This document shows positions 51,850 to 63,208 of a stretch of 64,000 nt of DNA, piece after piece. Numbering within the stretch: the stretch's first letter is position 1; each line of letters opens with the position of its first letter. This DNA is from Catenulispora sp. EB89 (GTDB lineage: Bacteria; Actinomycetota; Actinomycetes; Streptomycetales; Catenulisporaceae). Location of the stretch: contig NZ_JBGCCU010000014.1 in NCBI RefSeq assembly GCF_041261445.1, positions 124,001 through 188,000 of the forward strand. Direction: 5' to 3'. Made by a program: the position numbers and the translations under genes. Under the pieces are notes generated by a model that saw nothing but the letters and a program-made list of their open reading frames with translations, was not told the DNA's origin and ran no database searches.

Positions 51850-52845
51850 CTACTTGCTGACCAGGTCCGGCTGTTCGTTCGCGAGCAGCTCGTGCCCGGT
51901 GAGCCGGATCTGGGTGTTCGAGGGGGCCTGGCGGACGACCGTGTAGTGCTGCGTCGCCGCCTCGGGGTGCGCGGCGGCGTACTCGGCGGTGAAGTTCCAT
52001 TCGCACGTGTAGAGCGTGGTGAACGCGTTGGTGTCGGTCTGGGTGACGACATGGGTCGTGTAGCTGTCGACGATCGTGACGCTGACCAGCTCCCGCTTCT
52101 GGTCGTCCTGCAGCGGCAGGTCCCACTTCGGGCCGTCGTCGGCCGTCAGGATCGTCGGCGCGTCCGGGGCGAGCTGCACGGACGCGCCCTTGATCCACGG
52201 CCGCTCCACGCTGTCCAAGGCGTTCTGGAACGATCTGCGAACCGTGGTCCCGTCGTTGAACGTGGCGGTCCGGTCGCTGGAGGCGAACTGCAGGACGCCC
52301 ATCGTGGGCTGACCCTTCTGGGCCGCCGGCGCCCGGAACCCGGCCACGATCTCGAACAGGCCCGCGCCGATGGTGACGTCGTCCTTGTTGGTGTACCCGA
52401 TGCTGCCCCTCCGTCCGGATCCCTTCCCCTTGGTGACGACCGGTTGGCTGACGACGACCAGGGGCAGGCTCCCGGCGATGGCCCCGGCCGCCGCAGGCTG
52501 GAAGGGGAGTACGTCGGTACCCAAGCAGTGCTTGTAGAACGCTGCGGCTTCCAGGCCGGTCTCGGCGTCCAAGCCGGCGGCGTAGCCGGTGAGGGCGGTC
52601 TCCCACGACGCGCCCAGCCCGCGGAGCGCCGCGGCCCGCTGAAGCCACGTGCGGATATCCCACATGTCCAGAACGGCGGTGTACTCCGGCGCGGTGAGAC
52701 CGTTCAGCATCGCCTCGACCAACGCCTGGTGCCCCGCCAGCCCGGAGTCGTCCACGAGGGACTGCAGCCGCAGGATCGCAGCCTCGGTGGGCTTGTTCTT
52801 CACCTTCGCGTACCGATCGTTCACGTATTTGCTCGCCGAGAACAT
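51850..52845 (-). CDS. uncharacterised protein, possible third component of the caspase-helicase locus
   Basis: 331 residues, soluble, no family recognised. The N-terminal 110 residues look helical ([41 protein letters not shown]), a hydrophobic glycine-rich segment follows (AAAGAIAGSLPLVVVSQPVV), and the C-terminal half looks beta-rich (GVLQFASSDRTATFNDG; ELVSVTIVDSYTTHVV). ATG 52845 has an excellent GGAGGGG ribosome-binding site; longer in-frame starts lack one. A dyad sequence 52-66 bases upstream is nearly identical to that before the EACC1 operon, hinting at co-regulation. No function is claimed. Confidence 0.75.
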   Translation of the reverse strand: MFSASKYVNDRYAKVKNKPTEAAILRLQSLVDDSGLAGHQALVEAMLNGLTAPEYTAVLDMWDIRTWLQRAAALRGLGASWETALTGYAAGLDAETGLEAAAFYKHCLGTDVLPFQPAAAGAIAGSLPLVVVSQPVVTKGKGSGRRGSIGYTNKDDVTIGAGLFEIVAGFRAPAAQKGQPTMGVLQFASSDRTATFNDGTTVRRSFQNALDSVERPWIKGASVQLAPDAPTILTADDGPKWDLPLQDDQKRELVSVTIVDSYTTHVVTQTDTNAFTTLYTCEWNFTAEYAAAHPEAATQHYTVVRQAPSNTQIRLTGHELLANEQPDLVSK

Positions 52846-52896
52846 GGTCCCCTCCGCCTTGTCGCGAAAACCGCCGTGCGCGATCCCCATTCGTAA

Positions 52897-52911
52897 GTTA
52901 GAGGTCTGATT
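52897..52911. promoter_or_regulatory. dyad site 2, upstream of the 331-aa gene
   Basis: GTTAGAGGTCTGATT differs from the site at 51296 by one base in fifteen (T for C), which breaks one pair of the inverted repeat. It sits in the 170-base gap before the 331-aa gene. Confidence 0.5.
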
Positions 52912-53016
52912 CAGTTCGCGTCGACGAAACCGGGGACCCCGGAGCCCTGTGATTACCCTGATGTGACGCGGCGTGGGTTCAGTGATAGGGAGCAGGCGCA
53001 GGACCAGCGACAAGCT

Positions 53017-54198
53017 CTATCCGCGCGCCGTGTACGTCCAGAAAGCCTTGTGCAGCGGCACCGGCGCCGGGTCCGGCATCGCGGTCGTGGACAGCAGGAT
53101 CGCCACGGTCCCGGTGGCCGGGATGACGTGCCCGGTCTGGCCGGTGCCGCCGGTCCAGCCGTAGCGGCCGACCACGTTCCAGGGGTCGATCTCCGCGACG
53201 TCCACCGCGCCGCCGACGCCCCAGCCCTGGCCCTCCAGGAACCGGCGGGAGGCCGCGCGCTGCTCGGCGGTCAGGTGGTCGGTGACCATCTCCCGCACCG
53301 ATTGCGGCGACAGCAGGCCCGGCGCGTCGGACCGTCCCGACACCCCCGCCAGCAGTGTGCGCGCGAAGGCGAGGTAGTCGTCGATCGTGCCGACCAGCCC
53401 TCCCGCCCCGGACGGGAACGCCGGCGCGCCGTCCCACTCCCCGTGCACCGGATCGGCCTGCGTCATGCCGTCCGCGGTCGGGCGGTAGTACGGAGTGAAC
53501 CGGTCGAGCTGGTCCGGCCGCGCCCCGAAACCGGTGTCCGTCATGCCCAGCGGGTCGAAGATCCGCTCGGCCATCAGCTCCGGCAGCGGCGTCTCGGCGG
53601 CCCGCGCCAGCAGGACGCCGAGCAGGTCGCTGCACGTGTTGTACAGCCAGCGCTCGCCCGGCTGGTACACCAGCGGCACCTCGCTGAGGTTCTTCACCCA
53701 TTCGTCGGGCGCCGGAACGTGCTTCGGCTGCAAGCCGTACGCCTGCGAGCCCTGCTCGAACAACGCGCCCACGGCCGGCCAGCTGAACTCGTCGGGGAAG
53801 CCCCAGCCGGCGCGGGAGGTCAGCAGGTCGGCCACGGTGATCGGGCGCGCCGCCGGGACCACGTCGTCCAGCGGGGCGTCGGGGGTGCGCACGACCATCG
53901 GGTGCGCCAGCTCCGGCAGCCACCGCGCGATCGGGTCGTCGTGCCCGACGCGGCCCTCCTCGATCAGCAGCATCGCCAGCGCCGCGGTGATCGGCTTGGT
54001 GAGGGAGGCGATGCGGAAGAGGGTGTCGCGCGCCATCGGCGTGGAGCCGCCGAGCTCGGTCGTCCCGGCGCTCGCGAACTCGAGGTCGTCGCCGCGCGCG
54101 ACGAGCGCCACGACGCCGGGCGTCTGGCCGTTGTCTACCGCGGACTGGAGGACGTCTTGCAGGTCGGTCGCCACGCCTGCCACCGTACGCGCCGCCAC
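53017..54198 (-). CDS. class C beta-lactamase-family serine hydrolase
   Basis: 393 residues with penicillin-binding-protein-type active-site motifs: SxxK in RIASLTKPIT (Ser65, Lys68), Y-x-N in ERWLYNTCSDLLG, and a late GTGQTGH-like KTG-box equivalent (GWTGGTGQTGHVIPATG). No export signal, so it is more likely an intracellular esterase/peptidase than an antibiotic-resistance enzyme. The start is uncertain: GTG 54198 or an in-frame GTG at 54174, neither with a strong ribosome-binding site. It is divergent from the catabolic operon at 54303. Confidence 0.88.
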   Translation of the reverse strand: MAARTVAGVATDLQDVLQSAVDNGQTPGVVALVARGDDLEFASAGTTELGGSTPMARDTLFRIASLTKPITAALAMLLIEEGRVGHDDPIARWLPELAHPMVVRTPDAPLDDVVPAARPITVADLLTSRAGWGFPDEFSWPAVGALFEQGSQAYGLQPKHVPAPDEWVKNLSEVPLVYQPGERWLYNTCSDLLGVLLARAAETPLPELMAERIFDPLGMTDTGFGARPDQLDRFTPYYRPTADGMTQADPVHGEWDGAPAFPSGAGGLVGTIDDYLAFARTLLAGVSGRSDAPGLLSPQSVREMVTDHLTAEQRAASRRFLEGQGWGVGGAVDVAEIDPWNVVGRYGWTGGTGQTGHVIPATGTVAILLSTTAMPDPAPVPLHKAFWTYTARG

Positions 54199-54302
54199 AG
54201 ACAGCCGCCCGGGGAAGAAATCAAGCGTGCATGATTGATTTTTTGTTGCCGAGCTGAAAGGCTCGCGGTGGCTCCGAACCGAACACCGACCCGGGAGACG
54301 CG

Positions 54303-55097
54303 ATGGCAGTGCTCGACGACCTGCTCGAAGACCTGGCCGCGGAAAGCGGCGTACTGGACGCCCTGGTCACCCCGCTCGACGCCGCGGCCTGGCGCACCGA
54401 GACCCCGGCCCCCGGCTGGACGATCGCGCACCAGATCGCGCACCTGGCCTGGACCGACCGCGTCGCCGCGCTCGCCGCCCGCGACCCGGACGCCTTCAAC
54501 GCCATGCTGGCCCGCGCCCTGCGGGAAGGCGGCGCCGGCTTCGTCGATCAGCAGGCTGAGCACGGTGCGGGGCTGGAACCGGCCGAGCTGCTGGCGGCCT
54601 GGCGCGCCGATCGCCACGACCTCGCCACGGCGCTCCCCGAAGTCCCGCCCGGCGGCAAGCTGCCCTGGTTCGGCCCGCCGATGGGCGCCGGGACGATGGC
54701 CACCGCCCGCCTCATGGAGACCTGGGCCCACGGCCAGGACGTCGCCGACGCCCTCGGCGTGCGGCGCGAGCCGACCGCGCGGCTGCGCAACGTCGCGCAC
54801 CTCGGCGTTCGCACCCGCGACTTCGCCTTCGTCTCGCGCGGCCTGCCGGTGCCGGACGCCGAGTTCCGCATCGAGCTCACCGCGCCGGACGGCGGTACGT
54901 GGACCTGGGGCCCGGAGACGGCGGCCGAGCGGGTGACCGGCCCGGCGCTCGACTTCTGCCTGCTGGTGGCCCAGCGCCGGCACCGCGACGACCTGGCCGT
55001 GCAGGCTGTCGGCGGCCAGGCGGATCAGTGGCTTGACATCGCGCAGGTGTTCGCCGGCCCGAGCGGGCCCGGCCGGAGCAAGGGACAGTTTGCATGA
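54303..55097 (+). CDS. TIGR03084-family metal-binding (DinB/MDMPI-fold) protein
   Basis: 264 residues. The N-terminal four-helix domain is of mycothiol-maleylpyruvate-isomerase type ([25 protein letters not shown]) with metal-site His residues in [12 protein letters not shown], and [21 protein letters not shown] carries the third. The C-terminal domain ([18 protein letters not shown]) completes the TIGR03084 pattern, an actinobacterial family usually found beside acyl-CoA degradation genes. It is first of a six-gene operon; its stop overlaps the next start (ATGA). A thiol-dependent isomerase or transferase role is possible. Confidence 0.88.
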   Translation: MAVLDDLLEDLAAESGVLDALVTPLDAAAWRTETPAPGWTIAHQIAHLAWTDRVAALAARDPDAFNAMLARALREGGAGFVDQQAEHGAGLEPAELLAAWRADRHDLATALPEVPPGGKLPWFGPPMGAGTMATARLMETWAHGQDVADALGVRREPTARLRNVAHLGVRTRDFAFVSRGLPVPDAEFRIELTAPDGGTWTWGPETAAERVTGPALDFCLLVAQRRHRDDLAVQAVGGQADQWLDIAQVFAGPSGPGRSKGQFA

Positions 55098-56878
55098 CTG
55101 ACACCAACGGGTTGCCGCAGAACGGGTCGCAGAACCGGTCGCACAATCGGTCGCACAGCCTGTCGCAGAACCCGGACATCATCCGCATCGGCAACGCCTC
55201 CGGCTTCTACGGCGACCGTTTCAGCGCCGTCCGCGAAATGCTCGAAGGCGGCGAGCTGGACGTCCTGACCGGCGACTACCTCGCCGAGCTGACCATGCTC
55301 ATTCTCGGCCGCGACCGGATGAAGAACCCTGACGCCGGCTACGCCAAGACCTTCCTGCGTCAGATGGAGGACGCCCTCGGCCTCGCGCTGGAACGCGGCG
55401 TCAAGATCGTCGCGAACGCCGGCGGGCTGAACCCGGCGGGACTGGCCGACAAGCTGCGGGAAGTGGCTGCGAAACTCGGCCTGGACGCCGCGATCGCGCA
55501 CGTCGCGGGCGACGACCTCCTGCCGCGGGCGGCAGAGCTCGGATTCGCCGGAGCGCTGACCGCGAACGCCTACCTCGGCGGCTTCGGCATCGCCGCCTGC
55601 CTGCGTGCCGGCGCCGACGTGGTGGTCACCGGCCGCGTCACGGACGCCTCGCTGGTCGTCGGCCCCGCCGTCGCGCACTTCGGCTGGCAGCCCGCCGACC
55701 ACGACCGGCTGGCCGGCGCCGTGGCCGCCGGGCACGTCATCGAGTGCGGCGCACAGGCCACCGGCGGCAACTACGCCTTCTTCACCGAGATCCCCGACCT
55801 GCGCCACCCCGGCTTCCCGATCGCCGAGTTGCACGCCGACGGCTCCAGCGTCATCACCAAGCACCCCGGGACCGGCGGCGCCGTCAGCGTCGGAACGGTC
55901 ACCGCGCAGCTGCTGTACGAGATCACCGGCCACCGGTATGCGAACCCTGACGTCACCACCCGCCTGGACAGCGTGACGCTCACGCAGGACGGCCCGGACC
56001 GCGTCGGCATCAGCGGCGTCGTCGGCGAAGCCCCGCCTCCGCAGCTCAAGGTGGCGCTGAACAAGCTCTGCGGCTTCCGCAACCAGGTCGAGTTCGTCCT
56101 CACCGGCCTGTCGATCGAGTCCAAGGCGGACCTGGCGAAGGAACAACTGCTCGCCGGGCTGACCAGCGCCCCCGAGTCGATCGAGTGGACCCTGGTCCGC
56201 ACCGACCAGCCCGACGCCGACACCGAGGAGACCGCCAGCGCGCTGCTGCGCTGCGTGGTCCGCGATCAGAACGCTGACACGATCGGCCGTGCCTTCACCG
56301 GCGCAGCGGTGGAACTCGCGCTTTCCGGCTACCCCGGCTTCCACGTGACCGCCCCGCCCGGGACGGCCTCGCCCTACGGCGTCTACACCGCCGCCTACGT
56401 CGACGCCGCCGAGGTCACGCACGTCGCGGTGCTTCCCGACGGCGAGCGCGTCGTCGTCCCACATCCCGACCTAACGCTGGTGCTCGATACAGCGCCGGAT
56501 CCCGTTCTGCCGCAACGACTTCCCGCCGAGGAGACCCACCTGGCCCCGCTCGGACTGGTCTTCGGCGCGCGCAGCGGCGACAAGGGCGGCGACGCGAACG
56601 TCGGCGTCTGGGCCCGCAGCGACGAGGCCTGGCGCTGGCTCGCGCACGAGCTCACCGTCGAGCGTTTCAAGGCTCTGCTTCCCGAGACCGCCGATCTGGA
56701 CGTCACCCGCCACGCGTTCCCGAACCTGCGTGCCGTGAACTTCGTCGTCGAGGGCGTCCTCGGCGCCGGCGTCGCTTCCCAAGCCCGCTTCGACCCGCAG
56801 GCCAAGGGCCTGGGCGAATGGCTGCGGGCCCGCAACGTCGAGCTTCCGGTGTCCCTGCTGAAAGGAAGTGAGCGGTGA
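55094..56878 (+). CDS. acyclic-terpene-utilisation AtuA-like protein (DUF1446)
   Basis: 594 residues. After an Asn/Ser/His-rich N-terminal repeat ([16 protein letters not shown]) comes the DUF1446 domain ([66 protein letters not shown]). At the C-terminus lies the small AtuA-like domain ([22 protein letters not shown]). AtuA proteins belong to citronellol/geraniol degradation clusters, but their reaction is unsettled. It overlaps the previous and following genes by four bases each, so it is strictly co-translated with the acyl-CoA enzymes. Confidence 0.92.
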   Translation: MTDTNGLPQNGSQNRSHNRSHSLSQNPDIIRIGNASGFYGDRFSAVREMLEGGELDVLTGDYLAELTMLILGRDRMKNPDAGYAKTFLRQMEDALGLALERGVKIVANAGGLNPAGLADKLREVAAKLGLDAAIAHVAGDDLLPRAAELGFAGALTANAYLGGFGIAACLRAGADVVVTGRVTDASLVVGPAVAHFGWQPADHDRLAGAVAAGHVIECGAQATGGNYAFFTEIPDLRHPGFPIAELHADGSSVITKHPGTGGAVSVGTVTAQLLYEITGHRYANPDVTTRLDSVTLTQDGPDRVGISGVVGEAPPPQLKVALNKLCGFRNQVEFVLTGLSIESKADLAKEQLLAGLTSAPESIEWTLVRTDQPDADTEETASALLRCVVRDQNADTIGRAFTGAAVELALSGYPGFHVTAPPGTASPYGVYTAAYVDAAEVTHVAVLPDGERVVVPHPDLTLVLDTAPDPVLPQRLPAEETHLAPLGLVFGARSGDKGGDANVGVWARSDEAWRWLAHELTVERFKALLPETADLDVTRHAFPNLRAVNFVVEGVLGAGVASQARFDPQAKGLGEWLRARNVELPVSLLKGSER

Positions 56879-58049
56879 ACCGCCTGTCCAGTCCCGCGTG
56901 GTCGACGGAGGAACGCAGCGCCCTGAGGGAGACCGTCCGCAGGTTCACCGAGCAGGAAGTGCTGCCGAACCTCGACGGCTGGGAACGGGCCGGTGAGCTG
57001 CCGCGCGAGCTGTCGAAGAAGGCCGGCTCGCTCGGCCTGCTCGGCGTCGCACATCCGGTCGAGGTGGGCGGCGGAGGCGGAGACCTGATCGACGCCATCA
57101 CCGTCAACGAGGAGATGCACTACGCCGGCGGCTCCGGCGGCTTGTTCGCATCCTTGTTCACCTGCGGCATATCCACGCCGCACCTGGTGGCCGCAGGCGA
57201 TCGCGCGCAGATTGCGCGCTGGGTCAAGCCGACGCTGGCCGGCCAGCTGATCGGGGCGCTGGCCGTGACCGAACCCGGCGGCGGCAGCGACGTCGCACGC
57301 ATCCAGACCACGGCCCGCCGCGACGGCGACCACTTCGTCGTGAACGGCGCGAAGACCTTCATCACCTCCGGCGTGCGTGCGGACTACGTGGTCGCCGCCG
57401 TGCGTACCGGCGACTCCGGAGCCGCCGGGATCTCCTTGCTGGTCATCGAGAAGGGCACGCCGGGTTTCACGGTCAGCCGTCGGCTGGAGAAGCTGGGATG
57501 GCTGTGCTCCGATACGGCCGAACTGGCGTTCCAGGACGCGCGCGTCCCGGCCGAGAACCTGGTCGGCGCCGAGAACAGCGGCTTCTTCCAGCTCGCCGAG
57601 CACTTCCTGTCCGAACGCGTCGCGCTGGCCGCACAGGCCTACTCGCACGCGCAGCGCTGCCTGGACCTGGCCGTGGAGTGGACGCGGAACCGCGAGACGT
57701 TCGGCAAGCCGCTGATCGGCCGGCAACTCGTCCAGAACACCCTCACCGAAATGGCCCGGAAGATCGACGTGTCGCGTACCTATACCCATGCGCTGATCGA
57801 CCGATCCATCGCAGGTGCGGACCAGGGAGGCCAGCCGGACCTGATCGCAGAGGTCTGTTTCGCCAAGAACACCGCCGTCGAGACCGCCGAATGGGTCGCG
57901 ACGCAAGCTCTACAACTGTTCGGAGGCCTGGGCTACATGCGCGAATCAGAGGTCGAACGCCACTACCGCGACGTCCGGATCCTGGGCATCGGCGGCGGCG
58001 CGACCGAGGTGATGAACGGCCTGGCGGCCCGCGTGCTGGGCTTCCGCTC

Positions 58050-58053
<4 letters not shown>
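56875..58053 (+). CDS. acyl-CoA dehydrogenase
   Basis: 392-residue FAD flavoenzyme introducing the alpha-beta double bond. Family motifs are GALAVTEPGGGSDVARIQTTA (FAD/substrate loop), FVVNGAKTFITSG, and the C-terminal QALQLFGGLGYMRESEVERHYRDVRILGIGGGATEVM. The position where many members have EGT(S/A)EIM reads GGGATEVM, so the catalytic base may be elsewhere, as in isovaleryl-type enzymes. The GTG start overlaps AtuA's stop and its own stop overlaps the next GTG. It is the first oxidation step of the pathway. Confidence 0.95.
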
Positions 58054-59648
<1,595 letters not shown>

Positions 59649-59664
59649 AAGGGAGGACTCTGTT

Positions 59665-61677
59665 ATGGCTGACTTCACGACGGGACCGCTGAACACCGTC
59701 CTGGTTGCGAACCGCGGCGAGATCGCGCGGCGGGTGTTCGCGACGTGCCGGCGTCTCGGGTACGGGACGGTCGCGGTGTTCTCCGACGCCGACTCGGATG
59801 CCTTGCACGCTCGGGAGGCCGACGTCGCGGTCCGGCTTCCGGGTAGCACGTCCGCCGAAACGTATCTGCGTTCTGATCTGCTGGTCGCGGCGGCGCTGGC
59901 GGCCGGGGCGGACGCGGTCCACCCGGGCTATGGGTTCCTGTCCGAGAAGGAGGACTTCGCGCAGGCGGTGGTGGACGCGGGACTGCGCTGGCTGGGGCCG
60001 CCGCCGTCGGCGATCGCCGCGATGGGATCGAAGGTCGCGGCGAAGAAGATGATGGCCGCCGCCGGGGTCCCGGTGCTGCGGGAGCTGAGCGCGGAGGAGG
60101 TCGGCGAGGCCGATCTGCCGGTGCTGATCAAGGCCTCGGCCGGTGGCGGCGGGCGCGGGATGCGCGTGGTGCGCAGCCTCGCGGAGCTGCCGGGGCAGTG
60201 GGAGGCGGCGCAGGCCGAGGCGGCGTCGGCGTTCGGCGACGGGACGGTGTTCTGCGAGCAGTACATCGAGACCGGGCGGCACATCGAGGTGCAGGTTCTG
60301 GCTGACGCCCACGGCACGGTGTGGGCCGTGGGGGAGCGGGAGTGCTCGATTCAGCGGCGGCACCAGAAGGTGGTGGAGGAGGCGCCGTCGCCGTTCGTGG
60401 AGGCGCGTCCGGAGCTGCGGGAGAAACTGTTCGCGGCGGCTCGGGACGCGGCAGCCGTGATCGGGTATGTCGGCGCGGGGACCGTGGAGTTCCTGGTGGC
60501 GCCGGACGGGTCGTTCGCCTTTCTGGAGATGAACACGCGGTTGCAGGTCGAACATCCGGTCACGGAGCTGACGACGGGCCTCGACCTGGTCGCCTGGCAG
60601 CTGCGGATCGCGGCGGGGGAGGCGTTGCCGGCGTCGGGGGAGCCCGGGACCTGCGGGTCGGCGATCGAGGTGCGGCTGTACGCCGAGGATCCGGCGAAGG
60701 ACTGGCAGCCGGCTTCGGGGACGCTGCACCGGTTCGCGGTGCCGGGGGTGTCGTGCGAGTTCGAGGTCGTGGACACGGCTGTACGCACGGAACCGTTGCT
60801 GCGCCTGGACTCCGGCGTCGAGTCGGGGTCGGTCGTGGGGGTGTACTACGACCCGATGCTGGCGAAGGTGATCGCTTGGGCGCCGCGGCGTGCTGAGGCG
60901 GCTCGGGTGTTGGCTTCGGCGCTTGCGGGGTCGGAGATCCATGGTGTCGTGACCAACCGGGACCTGTTGGTCAACGTGCTGCGACACCCGGCTTTCCTCG
61001 CCGGTGACACGGATACGGCGTTCTTCTCGACCTACGGGCTCGACGTGCTGGCCGCGCCTTTGGCGTCGCCGGAGACCGAGCGGATCTCGGCGCTCGCCGG
61101 GGCGTTGGCGGTGGCGGCGGGGCATCGGGCCGAGGCGCCGGTGCTCGGCGGGTTGCCGAGCGGGTGGCGGAACGTGCCGTCGCAGGCTCAGCGGCGGGTG
61201 CTTGCTGCGGGCTCGTCCGAATATGAGGTGCGATATCGCTTCGGGCGCGACGGGCTTGTCGCCTCGGGATACGACGGGGTCGGGTTGGTCTCGGCCACGC
61301 CCGCCGATGTCGTTCTTGACGTCAGGGGTTTGCGACGCGCCTTCCGGGTCGGCCGGCACGACGGCGCGGTCGTCGTCGACTCGCCGCTGGGTTCGGTGAC
61401 GTTCACGCTGGTGCCGACGTTCACCGACCCGGCGGACGCGGTTGCGGCTGGATCGTTGTTGGCGCCGATGCCGGGATCGGTGGTGCGGCTTGGCGTGGCG
61501 GGCGTCGGTGATGTGGTCGAGGCGGGGCAGCCGATCCTGTGGCTGGAGGCGATGAAGATGGAGCACCAGGTGTCCGCGCCGGTCGCGGGGGTGCTGAGTG
61601 CGCTGCCGGTTTCGGTCGGCAGTCAGGTGGATGTCGGGACCGTGTTGGCAGTCGTCGAGGAGGCCGGGGCAGCATGA
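59665..61677 (+). CDS. biotin carboxylase/biotin carrier subunit (alpha subunit)
   Basis: 670 residues. The biotin-carboxylase domain spans about 8-455: LVANRGEIARRVFATCRRLGY, HPGYGFLSEKEDFA, KASAGGGGRGMRVV (ATP grasp), ERECSIQRRHQKVVEEAPSP and FLEMNTRLQVEHPVTE. A linker of about 130 residues leads to the C-terminal biotinyl domain with the lysine in LEAMKMEHQVSAP. It supplies carboxybiotin to the beta subunit. ATG 59665 follows AAGGGAGGA. Its stop overlaps the enoyl-CoA hydratase start (ATGA). Confidence 0.95.
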   Translation: MADFTTGPLNTVLVANRGEIARRVFATCRRLGYGTVAVFSDADSDALHAREADVAVRLPGSTSAETYLRSDLLVAAALAAGADAVHPGYGFLSEKEDFAQAVVDAGLRWLGPPPSAIAAMGSKVAAKKMMAAAGVPVLRELSAEEVGEADLPVLIKASAGGGGRGMRVVRSLAELPGQWEAAQAEAASAFGDGTVFCEQYIETGRHIEVQVLADAHGTVWAVGERECSIQRRHQKVVEEAPSPFVEARPELREKLFAAARDAAAVIGYVGAGTVEFLVAPDGSFAFLEMNTRLQVEHPVTELTTGLDLVAWQLRIAAGEALPASGEPGTCGSAIEVRLYAEDPAKDWQPASGTLHRFAVPGVSCEFEVVDTAVRTEPLLRLDSGVESGSVVGVYYDPMLAKVIAWAPRRAEAARVLASALAGSEIHGVVTNRDLLVNVLRHPAFLAGDTDTAFFSTYGLDVLAAPLASPETERISALAGALAVAAGHRAEAPVLGGLPSGWRNVPSQAQRRVLAAGSSEYEVRYRFGRDGLVASGYDGVGLVSATPADVVLDVRGLRRAFRVGRHDGAVVVDSPLGSVTFTLVPTFTDPADAVAAGSLLAPMPGSVVRLGVAGVGDVVEAGQPILWLEAMKMEHQVSAPVAGVLSALPVSVGSQVDVGTVLAVVEEAGAA

Positions 61678-62450
61678 CCGAAACTTTGGTGCGGTACGTG
61701 GCCGAGGGTGGCGTCGCGACGTTGACGCTCGATTCGCCGGGTAACCGCAACGCGCTGTCGTCGACTTTGGTGGCGGAGCTGCACGCGGGTTTGCGGGAGG
61801 CGGCGGCTGATCCGGCGGTGCGGGTCGTCGTGCTCGGGCATACCGGCAACACGTTCTGCGCCGGGGCCGATCTGTCGGAGGCGACGTCGGAGCCGGTGGA
61901 TCCCGAGGGGCCGGTGGCCGGACGTGCGCGGGCGCTCGCGGGGCTGTTGCGTGCGCTGGTGGAGCTGCCGAAGCCGGTCGTCGCGGCGGTGGACGGTCAT
62001 GTGCGGGCCGGCGGGATGGGCCTGGTCGCGGCGTGCGACCTGGCGGTGGCCGGACCCGCGGCGAGCTTCGCGCTGACCGAGGCGCGGCTCGGGGTCGCGC
62101 CGTCGATCATCTCGCTGACGGTGCTGCCCAGGCTCACGTCCCGGGCCGCCTCGCGCTACTTCCTGACCGGCGAGAAGTTCGACGCGGCGCGCGCCGAGGC
62201 GCTGGGCCTGGTCACGCTGGCGGCCGAGGACGTACCGGCGGCCGTCGCCGAGCTGGTCGCAGCGTTGCGCCAGGGCTCGCCGCAGGGGCTGGCGGAGTCG
62301 AAGAAGCTGGTCACGGCCCCGGTCCTGGCCGCGTTCGACGCCGATGCCGACGTGCTGGCCACGGCTTCGGCGCGGCTGTTCGCGTCGGAGGAGGCGCGGG
62401 AGGGGATGACCGCCTTCTTGCAGCGGCGGGCTCCGAGGTGGGCAGAATAA
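61674..62450 (+). CDS. enoyl-CoA hydratase/isomerase family protein
   Basis: 258-residue crotonase: GGVATLTLDSPGNRNALSSTLV, the oxyanion-hole strand NTFCAGADLSEA and AVDGHVRAGGMGLVAACDLAVAG, then FALTEARLGVAPSIISLTVLPRL. One usual catalytic Glu position is present (LTEARLG); the second is Pro-Ser-like (GVAPSIIS), so hydration versus lyase chemistry is open. In leucine- and terpene-type pathways this step hydrates a glutaconyl-CoA product. It is the last gene of the overlapping operon. Confidence 0.92.
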   Translation: MTETLVRYVAEGGVATLTLDSPGNRNALSSTLVAELHAGLREAAADPAVRVVVLGHTGNTFCAGADLSEATSEPVDPEGPVAGRARALAGLLRALVELPKPVVAAVDGHVRAGGMGLVAACDLAVAGPAASFALTEARLGVAPSIISLTVLPRLTSRAASRYFLTGEKFDAARAEALGLVTLAAEDVPAAVAELVAALRQGSPQGLAESKKLVTAPVLAAFDADADVLATASARLFASEEAREGMTAFLQRRAPRWAE

Positions 62451-62510
62451 GCGTCCCATCAGCCACCCACCCACCAGCCACCCACCCGACCGGACAGGCG
62501 ACCACCACCG

Positions 62511-63110
62511 ATGCGCGAACCTCAGCAGGACCGAAGCCGGGCCACCCGCCGCCGCTTGCTGGAGGCGTGCGTGGAGTGCCTGGCGGACACGGGGTGGAGT
62601 GCGACGACCGTGGCGGTGGTGGCCGAGCACGCGGGGGTCTCCCGGGGCGCGGCGCAGCACCACTTCCCGACCCGCGAGGACCTGATCACCGCCGCGTTGG
62701 AGCACATGTTCGACGAGCGCATCGAGTCGGCGCGGGCCGAGCTCAGCGCGCCCGGCAGCGTCGTCACCACCGAGGCGGTGGTCTCGCGGCTGGTCGAGCA
62801 CTTCACCGGCACGCTGTTCAAGGCGGCGCTGCAAGTGTGGACGGCGGCCGCCGCCGACGAGGCGCTGCGTGAGCGCGTGGTGCCGCTGGAGCAGAAGTTC
62901 GGGCGCGTCGCGTACCGGATGGCGATCGAGGCGCTCGGGGTCGGCGATGAGGACGAGACGGTCCATCGTCTGGTGCAGGCCACGCTCGATCTGGCGCGCG
63001 GGCTGGGGCTCGCCGACGTGCTGACGGACGACTCCGCGCGGCGGGCCGAGGTGGTGCGGGCGTGGTCGGCGCACCTGGACGCGGTGCTGCGCGAGCGCGC
63101 GGCGGCGTGA
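62511..63110 (+). CDS. TetR-family transcriptional regulator
   Basis: 199 residues. The HTH (RSRATRRRLLEACVECLADTGW, then VAEHAGVSRGAAQHHFPTREDL) is typical of TetR. It lies 60 bases after the hydratase on the same strand, so it may be the autoregulated controller of the acyl-CoA operon, with an acyl-CoA as probable ligand by analogy with FadR-like TetR proteins. The gap holds a short (CAGCCACCCACC) repeat. Confidence 0.9.
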   Translation: MREPQQDRSRATRRRLLEACVECLADTGWSATTVAVVAEHAGVSRGAAQHHFPTREDLITAALEHMFDERIESARAELSAPGSVVTTEAVVSRLVEHFTGTLFKAALQVWTAAAADEALRERVVPLEQKFGRVAYRMAIEALGVGDEDETVHRLVQATLDLARGLGLADVLTDDSARRAEVVRAWSAHLDAVLRERAAA

Positions 63111-63208
63111 CGGGCACGGGGCGACGAGCGTGGTAATCATGTGCCTGACCTGCGGTGTATGCTCCCTGGGCCGACCCACGGGCGGTCGGTCAGGGAGAGG
63201 AACCGGGG

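Noticed and set aside
53017-54198. True antibiotic-resistance beta-lactamase
   Set aside because: No signal peptide and the sequence resembles the broad esterase/peptidase branch of the family, so only the family is claimed.
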